Shown here one piece after another: positions 38,521-38,642 of a DNA stretch of 38,642 nucleotides. The stretch lies in the NCBI GenBank assembly GCA_964576715.1, contig CAZNWE010000039.1, positions 1 to 38,642 of the forward strand, written 5' to 3'. Within the stretch, counting starts at the first letter, position 1. Each line of letters begins with the position of its first letter. Made by a program: the position numbers and the translations under genes. The notes beneath the pieces were generated by a model, which worked only from the letters and a program-made list of their open reading frames with translations, made no database searches and was not told the origin of the DNA. The stretch is from SLRI01 sp964576715. GTDB lineage: Bacteria; Pseudomonadota; Alphaproteobacteria; Geminicoccales; Geminicoccaceae.

Positions 38521-38642
38521 TGGACGAAGTGGGGCGGCTTGGGCTGACGGGTCAAACGCGCCGGCTGGGGCTGATGGGCGAGACGGGCCGGCCGGGGCTG
38601 GTGGGTGAAGCGGACCGGCCAGGGCCGATGGGCGAAGTGGGG
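38515..38642. repeat. 27-bp tandem repeat, at least 4.7 copies, running off the right edge
   Basis: Units at 38515-38541, 38542-38568, 38569-38595 and 38596-38622 and a partial one at 38623-38642 share the pattern GGCTGATGGGCGAA followed by a GGGCCGGC-like half. The copies are imperfect. The array starts inside the last codons of the sulfotransferase. The period is a multiple of three, so frames stay open. Confidence 0.9.
38520..38642 (+). CDS. Possible collagen-like Gly-X-Y protein, N-terminal part only
   Basis: An open frame begins with ATG at 38520, overlapping the sulfotransferase TGA by one base (TGATG), and stays open to the window edge (41 codons). From residue 5 on, Gly occupies 11 of 13 every-third positions (for example GRLGLTGQT and GLMGETGRPGLVGEA), a collagen-like pattern with Gly-X-Pro and Gly-Glu-X triplets. 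The two breaks (Arg14, Asp32) fall at the same place in the 9-residue unit. There is no clear ribosome site, so translation would rely on coupling. The opposite strand is open too, as Pro/His-rich 9-residue repeats ending in TAG at 38511-38513, so a convergent gene tail is an alternative. Confidence 0.3.
   Translation, partial: MDEVGRLGLTGQTRRLGLMGETGRPGLVGEADRPGPMGEVG

Noticed and set aside
38515..38642. A CRISPR array at the right edge
   Set aside because: Repeats are contiguous 27-bp imperfect tandem units with no spacers.

Overview
The window is about 38.6 kb of GC-rich bacterial chromosome, densely coded on both strands. It looks alphaproteobacterial, probably from the Rhodospirillales side. 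The clues are a short phasin, fructose/ribose-type and peptide-type ABC transporters, a DUF6460 protein, CueR and HemW homologues, and a perfect TTAA-N7-TTAA box of the CtrA type. This assignment is inference; there is no rRNA or marker gene to settle it. No tRNA, rRNA, CRISPR array, intact transposase, phage gene or integrase was recognised.

Left part (1-10.1 kb, almost all minus strand). A carbohydrate cluster encodes a FucU/RbsD mutarotase followed by three different TIM-barrel sugar isomerase/epimerases; the last runs off the left edge. Next come an SRPBCC protein, a LOG-family nucleotide-binding protein, a phasin with its own terminator, a host-attachment-type protein paired with a 3-hydroxyacyl-CoA dehydrogenase, and a sugar ABC importer in the order ATPase, permease, binding protein.

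Middle part (10.4-22.5 kb). An unaccompanied molybdenum-hydroxylase large subunit is followed by a strong terminator and a CueR-like regulator. A minus-strand operon then encodes a Ser/Cys proline-racemase-family enzyme, HemW and a secreted alpha/beta hydrolase. Two small membrane proteins follow. The most striking locus is a four-gene operon at 17.0-21.6 kb. It encodes the gamma, alpha and beta subunits of a 2-oxoacid oxidoreductase plus a flavoprotein that fuses a GltD/NfnB-like NADPH module to a 2x[4Fe-4S] ferredoxin domain. It sits behind a perfect FNR-type box placed exactly as in a class II activated promoter. A beta-phosphoglucomutase-like HAD protein follows.

Right part (22.5-38.6 kb). 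A TPR-sulfotransferase is translationally coupled to a DcaP-like porin, with a possible 42-residue membrane peptide and two tandem GC hairpins upstream. A CRP-like regulator and a complete five-gene peptide/nickel-type ABC importer follow. The end is a cell-surface polysaccharide locus: a HAD/UbiA-like membrane protein, a Wzc/ExoP-type tyrosine autokinase behind a CtrA-type box, a second sulfotransferase, and a 27-bp tandem repeat that reads as collagen-like Gly-X-Y triplets and runs off the right edge. Together these suggest a free-living heterotroph that imports sugars and peptides, stores polyhydroxyalkanoate, switches to low-oxygen 2-oxoacid metabolism and makes a possibly sulfated exopolysaccharide.
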